This document shows, in pieces, positions 11,006-22,351 of a DNA stretch of 64,000 nucleotides; position 1 is the first letter of the stretch; each line of letters starts with the position of its first letter. This DNA comes from Corythucha ciliata. Lineage: Eukaryota > Arthropoda > Insecta > Hemiptera > Tingidae. The notes under the pieces are model-generated. The model was not told the origin of the DNA and ran no database searches. It saw only the letters and a program-made list of their open reading frames with translations. Both the position numbers and the translations under genes were made by a program. Location of the stretch: the NCBI GenBank assembly GCA_038030265.1, contig CM075941.1, forward strand, positions 22,072,001 through 22,136,000, in the 5' to 3' direction.

Positions 11006-11529
11006 ATGCACGACGGCGTCTTTCAGTATTATCCGACCGCTTGTTCCGTTTGTGTCACAATGAATTTCGCATATGTTGAGGACTATAAAAGTGATGTTTC
11101 GTGTTCGTCTGAAGATGATTTTCAACCAAAACCGAAGAAAGCTAGAAGAGCAGATCGAGAATGGCACAAAATTCGAGAATTTCAGTCCAGTGGTGAGTAA
11201 TAATAAAATACCAGTTAGATAAGTGTGACGAATAACATAAGTACTAATCAGTGAAAAGGTACAAGGATTCCCTTGGATCATGGGATACATTTGAAGAGTT
11301 TATACAAATTTATTACGGGACCTGGAAGGTGACACTGAACTCCACCACACTCGAGAAATCACTGTGCACGTGCCCTTACTTTTCCAAACACTTGACCTGT
11401 AAGCACGTTTTGGGCATGCAAATTCGCCTGAAGCTGGTTGAGCCACCGCCGGAATCCAAAAACGTCAGTATGGACCAGAAACGTAAGCGAGGAAGGCCAA
11501 GCAAGGCTAAAGCTGCCCTTTTGATGTAA
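11006..11529 (+). pseudogene. Mutator-like transposase remnant: SWIM zinc finger and AT-hook, two exons
   Basis: The second open segment (11252-11529) has a SWIM-type finger CTCPYFSKHLTCKH (CxC...CxH), then GMQIRLKLVEPPP and an AT-hook KRKRGRPSKAKAAL. These are the typical C-terminal DNA-binding pieces of MULE transposases. The first segment (ATG at 11006 or, in frame, 11060) is acidic then basic and ends WHKIREFQSS, like a MULE N-terminus. A GTGAGT donor at 11193 and an AG at 11250-11251 would remove 59 bp and join the two in phase, giving about 137-155 residues. The DDE catalytic core is absent. It is either an internally deleted transposase or a small domesticated DNA-binding protein. The stop is TAA at 11527. 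Confidence 0.7.
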
Positions 11530-11988
11530 TGAGTGAAGTTGTTCTGCCCACATAACTTGTCGTCGTGTTGGCGACGTGATTTTTTTTTTCTGTCGTGCAA
11601 TTTATTTTACGGTCGGTTATTGATTAAACTGATGTGCAAAATTTTTTTAGAGTTGTTCTTATCCATTTGTTGTCGTTCACTAAATTCTTCTGTCGGGAAT
11701 GGCTTGTTCAGCCGTGGGAGTTATTTTAGAGTCGTGAAAGCGCAATCGCTTGTCGTGCCGTCGCCTTATTCTGGCGTGCGATTAAATCACACCCAATTTC
11801 ATTGGCCGGACTAGCAAAATATTCTGTCCATAGAAGTGCAAAATACTGTTCGCTTTAAGCTTCTATTATAATTGCAAAAAAAACCGCAGTTTCATGACTG
11901 AATCGCCTATTTTTTTAATGCTATCCATTTTACTGACAAATAGTATGTTTTGGGGGCTTTTCGGATCTTTTTTTAGGTTGTGACTGTC
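11530..11988. other. 3' flank of the SWIM/AT-hook gene, no further gene
   Basis: The stretch is T-rich and non-coding. I see no clear AATAAA close to the stop and no terminal inverted repeat that would delimit a MULE. Confidence 0.4.
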
Positions 11989-12545
11989 TTAGGCCAGTCA
12001 ATATAAGAACATAAAAAATAGCTAAAATCGCAATTATACGGCTAGTTCTGATTTTTTAGTATGTTGTTAGGCCCAGCACCAGTAGTGTAAATCCAAGTTT
12101 TCAGCTTCGAAAGAACTACTGCTACTTTTGTGGCCCTCGAAAAACAGCGAAAATTGTGCACTTTTTTGGGGTTTTTCACTTTATCTCCTAAAATATGCAT
12201 TTTAAGATAAAACGTACATTTGACGTTTTACGATACGTTAAAAACCACATAAAATTTTCTACAATTTGAGACCTGACGTAGCTCCGTAGGTCATATAATA
12301 ACCAAGATACAGCTCCTCGAATTTTACTTTATTTGTCAAAAAAATTGAAATTTCAAGTTTTGGTCAACATTTGACCCAAGTTTTGGCCAAAATACTCTTC
12401 CTACGGGGAAATCCGAGTCGAGAGAAGTTGTAGCAAATTTAATTATGTTCCATTTAAGCACACAACGATGTCTGTAGACCGAATAGTTTCATCAAAATCC
12501 TCGAAAAAACAAAAAGTTTGAAAACAACATTTTTCCAAAAAATGA
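11989..12545. mobile_element. Solo end related to the 7 kb foldback family
   Basis: It starts TTAGGCCAGTCAATATAAG, matching the terminus of the element at 7052-8965. The order of later landmarks is also shared (GTTGTTAGGCCCA, GGCCCTCGAAAAAC, CACTTTTTT), but the sequence is much more diverged. No mirror arm is visible. The right limit is arbitrary; I end it before the TIR element at 12583. Confidence 0.55.
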
Positions 12546-12582
12546 ATCTGTTGAGTTCCCACCTAAGTTTGGGTGGGTCCCA

Positions 12583-12755
12583 GTGCACACGAGCGATAAG
12601 TGTAGCATGGTCATCGCTACGCTTATCACCAGGACCATTCTCCTCTATACGCTCTATGAATGGACTGCTCCACTAGTCGCTATTGTTTTTCCAATTTCCA
12701 TGGTTGCGGTGACATGTATCGCAGTGACCGGGCGAAACTTATCGCTCGTGTGCAC
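12583..12755. mobile_element. 173-bp TIR element
   Basis: GTGCACACGAGCGATAAGT at 12583-12601 is the exact inverse of ACTTATCGCTCGTGTGCAC at 12737-12755. A subterminal hairpin (GATAAGTGTAGC...GCTACGCTTATC) sits just inside the left end. There is no coding capacity and no obvious target duplication. Confidence 0.75.
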
Positions 12756-13679
12756 GGAGCATACGGCTGAATGAAAATACCTCGTGAAATTGAAAGAATT
12801 GTTTAATGTCAAATAAAACTTGACCATTGGAAATGGAGAAGAAAAATAAGTGAAGAGACTAAAATTGTAAGTCCAATGTACTTAGTTCCGTACAGTTCTT
12901 GAATGTCCCACGTATGCACCAGATGAGGTTTAAGTGATTTCAAATCCACCCCGCCAGCAGAATCTTCAGTTCCCGTCTCGGCATCACGGTTCAAACCAGT
13001 TCTGGCGAGCCGGGTACTTACTTGACTCGGTTTTCCATGTCGGGTTGATAGCCAGGGACGTGAATCGTAGTAGGAGCACCTCCGCTTCCGGTGAGGGGTG
13101 GTCCATCACCTCCATAATCTTGGACCTCTGATGAACTTGAAGTAGTTCTGGACCACACCCAAAGGTACAATTTTTGTGATAGTCTGGGGGGGGGGTTCCA
13201 ATCAAACCCAATCAAATTGTACCATGATTTCGCTTTACACGCTCTTGGTCATCCCTCTCCCAACAATTGTGTACACCAACCTCACGTCAATCTGCCATTG
13301 TATTTCATTTTCGATTCATTTCTTGTATACTGTGACGCCTTGTGGTGAGGGGAGGCATGCTTGTGATCAATGAAAGTAGAAACTGGTAAAGGGGCCCTGA
13401 TGAATGAAACAGCTTTTTGTGCTAGGTGATAGGTCCAAGTTTACCCTCTTTTCTACAATTGACGAAAGTTTCTTCATTTTTGCCAAACATCAATTTGAAA
13501 TTACCCCACAATTTGTTCCTTTTCCCAGCCCACGGACGCTGATAATGAGAATAAGAATCCTATATCAGGAGAACCTTACCGCCGCTGATGGACCAATAGA
13601 GGAGGATGGAAGGGAACATCTGCCGATCCCGTTGTTATGCGGGCGGGCCCTAAGAGTCTTCAAATAGTTTTATGCTCCA
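12756..13679. other. No gene recognised; G10 tract
   Basis: Short frames on both strands carry no motif. A G10 tract lies at 13186-13195. Confidence 0.4.
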
Positions 13680-13812
13680 AATTGAGGCAATAGAGCGGCA
13701 ATAGCCAGTTTCGCTATTTTTAAGTCGTAAACAGTAAGTTTAGTCATTTTTAAGGTGCGATTATAGTCAGTTTTTGCCATATGTATTTTTGCGACTATAG
13801 TCAGCTGACCAT
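13680..13812 (+). repeat. Short degenerate array, type B
   Basis: Four or so diverged copies of a phrase like AGTCAGTTTTGCCATTTTTA with GCGA spacers. The same unit forms the larger array at 28740-29650. Confidence 0.55.
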
Positions 13813-14809
13813 TACAGCTTTGTAGTAATACCTAGATTTGAAGGATGCGAGTGGCTATGAAGCCAGTTTTAGTAGAGGGAAGCATACAATTTCTGAAGCC
13901 TCTCCTTTTTAAACTGTTCAATATACGTTTACAGTGTCCACCGGCTGCGTTAGGGGGTCCCTCGACAGTTCTCGCCTACGAGCCCCGCGAGGGCAGAAAC
14001 AGCTCTCGGTGTTGTCAGATAGTTAATTTTTCACTCAATATTTATGGTAATCCTCGACGCAAATAACGAGGTAAGTAAGTTTGTGTGTTTATGTCCTGAT
14101 CTCAATTTCGAGCACGCAGGGCTTACTAACCCATTTTAAGGAAAAATTCTACGAAGTTGAACACATCATGACAAAATTAGCGGACTTGAGGTCTAAGGGT
14201 GACGTTAATTCCCAACCTATGGCAAGAGGGGAGCTGCTTTACCTCTCTACATATCTCTTGCCCGGTTCCCAGACAGAAATTATGGACGAAAGGAAATTAT
14301 CGAGCAGGTTGTAACATTTTGAGCAGCAAGCTCCTCCTAGTTTTTCAGTGTAGATAGTGCTGCACTGAACTGTCCGAGATTTGACAAACGAACGCTTATA
14401 GTGTAGTTCGGGATTACAAAAGAACGTTTTTCGGACTGTTCGTGCAGTCCAGAGCAGCTCCGGACGACAAACGAACGAACCTAATAAAATAACGCAGTGA
14501 GTTTGAAGGGGAGGGGCGTGTAAAAATGTTGGTATGTTTGAAAGTACATATTTACGTCATTGCACAACTTCAATCATGTTTGGACCCACGAGCCGGCACT
14601 GTGTCAAAAGCTTCAAAATATTCGGGATTCGAGTGCACGTTCGATCACGAATGCTCGGACAAACAGACACAATTTTAATGAGATTCATCGGACCCTCGAA
14701 ACGGGCAGAGTGCTTGTTTTTTCCTTTCAGGAAAAACCTGTTAACGAAGTAACTAGCTGCCGGCAGATCCCTCATTAATTTAACAATCGTATTAAAAGAG
14801 CTGTCTTTT
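13813..14809. other. No gene recognised
   Basis: Overlapping frames near 14534-14778 exist on both strands of the same DNA, which suggests chance. ACGAACG motifs recur near 14390-14480 but do not form a clear repeat. Confidence 0.4.
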
Positions 14810-14813
14810 GTTT

Positions 14814-14847
<34 letters not shown>

Positions 14848-14862
14848 AGCTGTTGTTGTACC
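14810..14862 (+). repeat. (GTT)n microsatellite
   Basis: TTG/GTT trinucleotides repeat for about 50 bp with one GTAGCT interruption. Confidence 0.9.
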
Positions 14863-17217
14863 TCTCTACATGGTCGGGGCTACGCTGAAAGATTTATTTA
14901 AAAAATGATAGTTTTACAAGTACCACCCTGTATCGTCAGTTCTCTCAGTTCACTAATTACACACAATTTGAACATCCCATATCGAGATAACTTACATATT
15001 TTAATTCCATGTTCTTTTTTTTAAACATGAAAACATCATGCTAAGGAGAGATAGCTGCACAAAAAAAAACAAAAACAGATGAATTGGACGGAAATCAGTT
15101 TGCCTCGTGTTATTTTACGTCTAATGAAGCGTTACGTTATGATGGCGGTGTGAGGGGGGGGGGGAACGTAACACGAACCCTCGCAACCTTGAAAATGGAT
15201 TGCACTCTTTTTGTGCAACGGGGGAGAGACAGAGCTTGTTAAATCTTTCGGCCTCTTTTCTGTTTATGAAAAACTATGCGTCGACGTTGAATTGACGGTG
15301 TGCTTATTTTTATTTTTTCACTAAAAGAGACGCCAGGAAACAATCAAAAAAGGTAATATATTTGTATATAAGACTTGATTTTGTCTGTATTGTTTTGGCG
15401 CTTGGTATTTCACTCATTTTTTTTTCTCTTTTGGTGGAGCCCTGAAAACCAGAGACGAATGTGTGTCACGCTTACGTGAATAAACCTTAATTCAAAATAT
15501 ACTCGGTTTTGCTCCGTCTCTCGAATAATCATAATTTAATGTCAAAACGAGCGGGAACCTCTCCATTAAAAATTACTGACAACTAATCCCTTCAGGCAAA
15601 GGTTGAAGGGGTGCACTTAGCAAGTATCCTCATTTTATTTATTTAAAAGACTCCAAAGTGGATCATTTCCCGGAGGCGTATGCTTATTTGATGACCCTGT
15701 TCATCGTAAACCTCCTCCTCACACACCGGCTGCAACCGCTTAAAACTCATGTCACTGAGACATACGTCAGTTTTGGCTCTGCAAAATGACGTTTACCGTC
15801 GTATTACAAAACGTAAAATACAACCATTTTCGGGTCCGCCATTTTTTATTAATTCGTAAAGTTGTAACGTGAGCGTTCGCTGTAATTATGTGAAGGGATT
15901 TTACACCCCCCCAGCCCTCCCCTTTTTGTTTTTATGCACGTTTAAAAAAAAATCAAGTATAAGTAACTCAATTCGCCAAGAAAAGGGCACGAAAACAACA
16001 CCCGCTGAAAAGGATCTTAATTTATATTAATGCTCAGTTCCCACTCGAGGTCAACCCCCCTCCCTTCAATCCACCCAACCAGCGACGAATGATGTTGTTA
16101 TATCTTCATTATGGTAATTATCATAATACGGCTCTTTGTGATACGTAAAACCTTTGTTATGCTAAACCCTTCGCTATATGAGTCGTGTTTTTTTTATGTA
16201 TAAAGTGAAACAAGAGTGGAGGGGATTCCTTTGGTAAAAAAACAAAATAATTAGTAACATTTTTTTCACTATCTATAAAGAATAAATTAATAATGTTAGC
16301 ATTATGTTTATTCATGCTCAGCATCAGCTCTGGTTAAAAAAAAAAAAAAAAAATGCGCCCAGAGAGCACTTTGAACTTGTATACTTAAAGCGAAAGAAAA
16401 AGTGCTTTTTAGGAATATTAACGAAGTGTCAGTCAACTTTTCTGGTATTCGGCGAACTAAAAAGTTAATCGAGCCGGAAAACTCTTTTGAACAAAAATGC
16501 TAAGGTTTTTTTTTGGAGTGCCGTGGCATTTTTTTTTTCTTTTTCTTTTAGCGCATTGAGATTGTGAGCGGGGTATAGCGAGAATGAGTGGGAAAAAGCC
16601 CTCCCCCCCTCCAACTCCTGTCACCATTTTAACACGAAATGCGACAAAAAGGAGGAGAGAGAGAGAGAGAGAGAAAAAAAAATGAGTTAATTCGTTTTCA
16701 CGCGCAAAATTAGAAATGAGTGAACCAAGTGGTGGAATAGAAAGTCGTTTTAATTCATTTTTTTTTTTCTTTGGCCCTTTGCTTATTTTCTTTCTTTCTT
16801 TTTTTATTATTATTATGATGATTGGAATGAAAATGTAATTTTTAAAGAGTCCTGAAATGTAAAACATTTCAGATGACTGATTCGATCATTTTCTACAACC
16901 ATTCATACAACAAATTACTTATTATAACCATTATAATATATAACCATTATCATAATCACTGGAAAACGAGTAGGGGGAGGAGTGGGAGGGCGAGTTCAGC
17001 AGTCGGCCACCATTCAGAGGGGCCCCCAAGAATCGTAAACGCGAAAAAATTGATGAAAAGGAAGGCGGAAAGGAGACGTGTTGTCCAATTCCGGTCGGGC
17101 CGATAATTTGGGGCTCTTTTCGACGATTATCATTCCATCCGACCAGGACTTTTCAGGAGCTGAACAGTTCGTCGTTCCTCAACATTCGATTCAGTCGACA
17201 ATTGGGATTTCATTTAG
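14863..17217. other. AT-rich, gene-free, low-complexity stretch
   Basis: It holds many homopolymer and short-repeat patches: G11 at 15154-15164, a long A run near 16336-16352, a (GA)n run near 16653-16672, and T-rich runs near 16510-16800. No frame shows a domain. Confidence 0.5.
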
Positions 17218-17337
17218 GGAATAATCCGGTGAAAAGATTGAGAAAAAGCGCTAATTCGCGGTTAAAATTGAGAAACAAGGCTCATCCCCGGTCAAAATTG
17301 AGGGAAGGGACTCATTCACAACATAAGAAACAGTGCC

Positions 17338-17840
17338 AATGAGGAAGTTTCACATTTTCCAAAAATATTTTTTTTGATTAGGCATATCAATCCTTTCAGG
17401 TAAATAAATAAATATAAATGTAAAACCCTTCGTAAATATTTGTTATTTATTAACGAAAGTTGGCATATTTGAAATTCCACCAAAACGAGCATTTTCCGCA
17501 ACGTAATATCCCTTGAATTCTCTGTCCTTTTCATGCCTCTAAATAGCTCATCTGTTTATCCTCCATTATTTTAATATTGGAGAGCTCTTGTAGAAAATAA
17601 GACAAAGAAACACAAACAAACCGCTCTCCGACAGCTACATTACAGGTGAATTTTTTTCGGAAGGCGCATATGACAAAAACATGCTGGCGTGTTTTAAATG
17701 ACTTAAAACTTCAAAAATCGCTTATTTATTTACTGTTGGATTATTTTATGAACGTATCACGATTTATGCTCTATTTTACCATAAATAAACCTCAAAAAAT
17801 AGATTTATGAAAAAGTTCTGACCCATGTAACTTCCTCATT
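17338..17840. mobile_element. TIR element candidate inside array A
   Basis: AATGAGGAAGTT at 17338-17349 is mirrored by AACTTCCTCATT at 17829-17840. The interior (about 480 bp) is AT-rich and lacks the array phrase, while array units lie on both sides. Confidence 0.55.
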
Positions 17841-18484
17841 CGCGTTTCAAATTGAGAAAACGCGAAAGCACGGTTTCTGTAGGCAACTTTTTGGTTATAA
17901 TTGTGAAAAAGCGCTAATTCACCGCTCTAATTAATGAAAACGTTAATTTGCTATGAAACGTTAAGTTGACGCCCGGTTAAACTTGTGAAAAAGTGAAAGC
18001 GTGGTTTCTGAAAGCAACTTCGATGGCTGAGAAAAATGTCTGATTGGAGGCTGCAATCGATTCACAAAACGTTAATTCGTGGCTGAAATAGAGAAAACCC
18101 TAAAGCGCGGTATTTGAAAAGAAAAATTTGGAAAAAAAATCTCATATTTGTGGATAAAACTGCAAAAAAACGCTCATTCGCGATTTTACGATGACTTGCA
18201 AACCGAAGTTGAGAAACAATTGCAAAATTGAGCCTCACGGATTCAGAAGTTTTTAAGGCGAAAATGTATACATAGAAAAAAGTACTAATGTCTTGTTCTT
18301 GGGCCAAGATCACGACTAAAATTGAGAAAAATCGCTAATTCGAAGCTACAAATGTGATAACAATCGCGCGGTGATAACAATTGCGGTTAAAATTGAAGAA
18401 GAAGAAGAAAAAAAAAATCTTGGGTAAAGTTGAGAAAAATGGGAAATTCTCAGCAGAATTAAGGAAAATCACTTAAAAGGTGCT

Positions 18485-18740
18485 TTCACAAGCTCTATGT
18501 TTGCGTCGTGTGGAGTCTATGCAACCAAACAAATTTATTCCCTCGGCAAATGAAGTATTTTGATAGGTTGATAGGCCTTAACGATTACAAAGCCCCGTTC
18601 ACAAACCGCCCCGCCCTGTTTTACGTCTGTGGAGTCTATGAAGCCTATTAAAATGCTTCATTTTTCGAGGGAATGAATTTGTTTGGTTTCGAAGACTCCA
18701 CAGAACGTACACCCAGAGCTTGTGAACGGGCCCTAACCGA
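18485..18740. mobile_element. Foldback/TIR element inside array A
   Basis: Arms of about 80 bp pair: CACAAGCTCT, TGTGGAGTCT, CCAAACAAATT and ATTCCCTCG on the left reappear inverted on the right (GAGGGAATGAATTTGTTTGG ... GAGCTTGTG). The loop carries a second partial copy of one arm (CCCGTTCACAAAC, GTGGAGTCTATG). Array units flank both sides. Confidence 0.75.
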
Positions 18741-19095
18741 GGTAAACGCTAATTCATGGCCAAAAGTGAGAAACATCGCTAATTAATTGACGGCTAAAGT
18801 ATAGAAAATTCGCAGATATGAATATATTTGCGAATCCAGATATCCCATGCCATGTAGATATTGTGGAAAAACTCGCTTTTAATTTTTGAAATATCGAAAG
18901 TTTTTTCTGTCCCTGTGCCGGGAGCGTGTTTCTCACGACGTTTCGTTGTAATCATTTTCAAAACCCTCCGCCAGAAGAATCACGCCCCTGCCACACGAAC
19001 AGAAAAAGTCGATATTAAAAAAATTAAAAGATAAATCTGTCCAAAAAAAACGTATTATTCGCTTAAACTTATTATTAAAAAACTTATTATTATTA

Positions 19096-19392
19096 GGGAG
19101 TTATTGCATAACCGTCTGTCGGTTAACGTTAACGGTTGTGTGACGTCATGATAAGCGTGAAATTCAAATTTTGAGTTTAAGCGTTAATCACAAACGTTTA
19201 AAGACCAATATGAGGAGGTGTTTTATCAATTTATTTGAAGCAATTAAGTGCATCTATGTCCTAGCATGTGTTCATATTTTAGCACAACTATTATTTGCAA
19301 TAACTCTTATTCCACCGACTCAAACGGCTACGCTTATGGTGACGTCACATAACCGTAAACGTTAAGCGTCAGACGGCTATGCAATAACTCCC
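19096..19392. mobile_element. 297-bp TIR element with TATTA flanks
   Basis: The left end GGGAGTTATTGCATAACCGT and the right end GGCTATGCAATAACTCCC are inverse; similarity continues for about 60 bp (GTTAACGTT, TGTGACGTCA). TATTA flanks both ends (19091-19095 and 19393-19397). It could be a 5-bp target duplication or include a TA target. No transposase. Confidence 0.8.
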
Positions 19393-20439
19393 TATTAACT
19401 CACTTATTCGCGTCTAAAGTAAATATAAACGCTAATTTGTGGTTCAAATTGATATAAACGCTAATTATAATGAATTATTAGGCCGGAAGTGTGGGAGCAT
19501 CCATCAATTTGATGAGAAAAGAAAGCTCACTCCCACTCTAATTATAAATTAAGAAAAAGCAAAGCCGTGGTTTCTAACTAAGGCAACTTTGTGGCTAAAA
19601 CGTCCGAGAAAAACCGCTAGGTACTACAAAGCTAAAAGTAATAGAAAGAAAATTTGCTAATACGCTTGGGGCTAAAATTTAAAAAAAGCTAATTCTCGAC
19701 TAATATATTGAGAAAAACTCTAATTCACAGCAACAATTGAGAAAAAGTACTAATTCAATGCTAAAAAGGGGGGAAATTGCTAATGTGCAGCTAAAAGTGA
19801 GATAAACGACAAATCGTGGCTAAAAACAGGAAAAATTCGTGGTATACAAGATAAAAACGTTAATTGGCTTCTAAAATTTAGAAATACGCTAATTTGTGAT
19901 TAACGTAGAGGAAAATTGATAGTTAACGGGAATACATTAAAGGTGAAAAACGTTAATTCGCGGCTAAAATTGAGAAAAACGGTGCTCATAGCCTCGGCTA
20001 TAATTGAAAACAAGTACTCATCCGTGGGACTTGAGAAAATCGCCCATTAGTGGCTTAAAATTGAACATAAGCGCTTATTGGCGGACATGCTGTAGAAATA
20101 ACGCTAATTTTTGGATAAAAAAGGATAAAGCCATAATTTAATGCTAGGTAACAAATGATATTTCCTGTTTATTTAGAGGCTAAGGGGCCTCATAAAAATT
20201 TCCGCCCCGGGCACAAATGGGTATAGGTCCGCCAGTGTAGTCATTCGTGGCCAAAACTAAAAAAGTTCGCTGGTTGGCGGCTAAAATTGAACAAAAATGT
20301 GCTAATTTATGGCTAAAATGGAGAAACAGCGTTAATTCGCGGTAAAAATTGAAAAAACACAAATGCAAGGTTTTGGAGGTAACCGGCAAAAATAGAGAAA
20401 AATTGCCAATCCAAGGCTATAAAATTATTTTTTTAAATC

Positions 20440-21007
20440 ACTAAATGAGGCACTAAGTGATGTCGAGAAAAAGAGTTATTTCACGGTTATTCTCATCAAA
20501 AGTTGTTGTGAAGAGCATTTTTGTGGCTTTGGTTAATCAAAAAGCAAATTTCGTGGAAGTTATACTTATAAGTTTCCTGGGGGTTTGGGCGTTGAAGATG
20601 ACGGTTCTCGCGTGTTCAGCTCTTACTAAAATCAATTTCGGCTGCTCAACAAACCAATTTCGAGGATTTTGTTCGTTGTGAAAAACAGTGTCGCGGATTT
20701 GGCTCTTCACAAAACAAAATTCGGAGAGTTGGCTTATTCCAAACCCCAATTCTGCAGGTTTGGCGCTTTATTAAATTTAACTCGCGTGGTTTGGTTTACT
20801 CAATCACCAATTTTGCGGGTTTATAGCTCGTCGAATAAACAATTTCTGGGAGTTCAGTCACTGGTAAAGAATCCATTTTTCTGGGGTTCTGTCGTCGTAA
20901 GAGAAACAATTTTCGCGTGTTCAGCTATTTCTCAAACCAGCAGGATTTTGTATTTGAAAAACCCAATTTTCGGTGGGATTAGCTTACTCAAAAAACCACT
21001 TGTGTAG
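20440..21007 (+). repeat. Degenerate tandem array, type C
   Basis: Units near CAATTTCGNGGGTTTGGCTC plus NTTCAAAAAC recur about every 40 bp. It follows array A directly, as also happens at 57256. The long frame at 20669-21007 is a by-product of the repeat. Confidence 0.7.
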
Positions 21008-22290
21008 GGTTGACGACGCCATACCGACCTCCTCGCGCAAGAGCTTCCCCGGTCGGCGGGCCTCTGGGGCTCCTCCCCAAGTAGTTCAGGCTAAATACGA
21101 CAGTTGACATACAAAAATGGTCGGTTTTGACAGCGAGGTCAAATCGACTTAATTTGTCAGCTTCCTCAATGGTTAGAGAAATGTGCAGCGTTCACGTGCA
21201 AATTATAAAATTATAATTATAAAAAGTTTTCGGAAAGAGAAGACAATCGAAATTACCAGGCGATAGACGAGAGGGCGATGGTTTACCACACCATTAATTT
21301 CATTTTGTAGGAAATTCGGCAATAAAATCCAATTTATTCGATTAGCAAACTCGAAATCTAGGCCCATACTCCGATTCATAAGCCCAAGAACAGGTTGTTC
21401 GACCACAAAACTGCACGAGTACGACCCTCATAATCGGTTTGGTTGCTAAAACCAACAGATTTTTCTCCTTAATTTTGTTGTTCTGCCCAAAATATCGCCA
21501 CTTCAGAGCTAGTTGAGTTAATAGCGAGTCTCGGAAATACTTTTTTGTTCAAAAACATTAAGATCGTTCTCGAACTTCTTTCGATTCGAATAACTTACGA
21601 CGCTAGAAATTGATGAGGCGGTGGTTTTCAGCCCTTCACCATCCGTTCAGGCCTGCTGTGTCCGCCCACAAGTCTTAAACGTGTATCAAAAAGTGCCGTC
21701 AAATACCTGCGGAAGTCCCAGGTAAATTCAACAAGAATCCATTGTGTTCCCTCTTTTCAAAAAGGGGGAAAAAAAAACATTGTGTATTGAATGGGCCGGA
21801 CCCGGAGGGCATGGACACACGGTGAAGATAACAAAAAAGAAAGTCGAGGATACTACAAATGATTTAAAAGGCATGGTCAAAAAACGAGTTCAAGTTGGGA
21901 ACACTTTGGTGGATTAAAACCCGGGGACCACTGGCTTTTCTCCAAGATAAACCATTATATTATATCCCCACTCCATCCCTCCCCCCATCGCTCAGCGTAA
22001 TAACTCAGTTGTACTGTACTGCGTGATAAGTGAGAAGTGTGAAGAGGTAGTGTAGAATAAAAACCACTATGAGAGTTATGCTACCGAGTTTGAGTGGTGA
22101 AAATGTAAATATTCACAGTGAAATCCCACTGAGGACACCCTAATTCGACAGGAAAACAACGAAAAAGACACCCGAGCATGATTAATAATGAATTTTTAAT
22201 GAAGTTTCACTAATTAAAACGAGGGCATTCTTTCGCCTCGAAACAAAGCCGAGGGGAAATATTTAAAATTGTGAAGTTTCAAATTAAAAA
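21008..22290. other. No gene recognised
   Basis: A short GC-rich patch (near 21010-21075) follows the array. The rest is AT-rich with no motif-bearing frame. Confidence 0.4.
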
Positions 22291-22347
22291 TTTCGCTCCG
22301 GCAGCTGGCGGTCGGAAAGAGTGCATTTCATTCCGTACACGGATACC
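22291..22347 (+). repeat. Left half of interspersed repeat R (interrupted)
   Basis: TTTCGCTCCGGCAGCTGGCG and the following GTCGGAAAGAGTGCATTTC match 42369 onward. The copy is split by the TTAA-flanked insertion and resumes at 23981 with GCCGTCCCAGAAGTATTAAT. Confidence 0.8.
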
Positions 22348-22351
22348 TTAA

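Larger units (their letters stand above)
17218..20430 (+). repeat. Degenerate tandem array, type A, with TIR insertions
   Basis: A loose ~30-bp unit close to GCTAATTCGCGGCTAAAA followed by TTGAGAAAAAGC is repeated dozens of times with substitutions and indels (17218-17337, 17841-18479, 18741-19090, 19398-20430). The gaps are insertions described separately. No coding capacity. The same unit fills 32116-36130 and, inverted, 56781-57250. Confidence 0.8.

Noticed and set aside
14534..14778. Three overlapping ~72-codon frames on both strands
   Set aside because: Three frames open on the same DNA point to low stop density by chance rather than coding.
20669..21007. 112-codon frame in array C
   Set aside because: It follows the tandem unit and has repetitive residues, so it is a by-product of the array.
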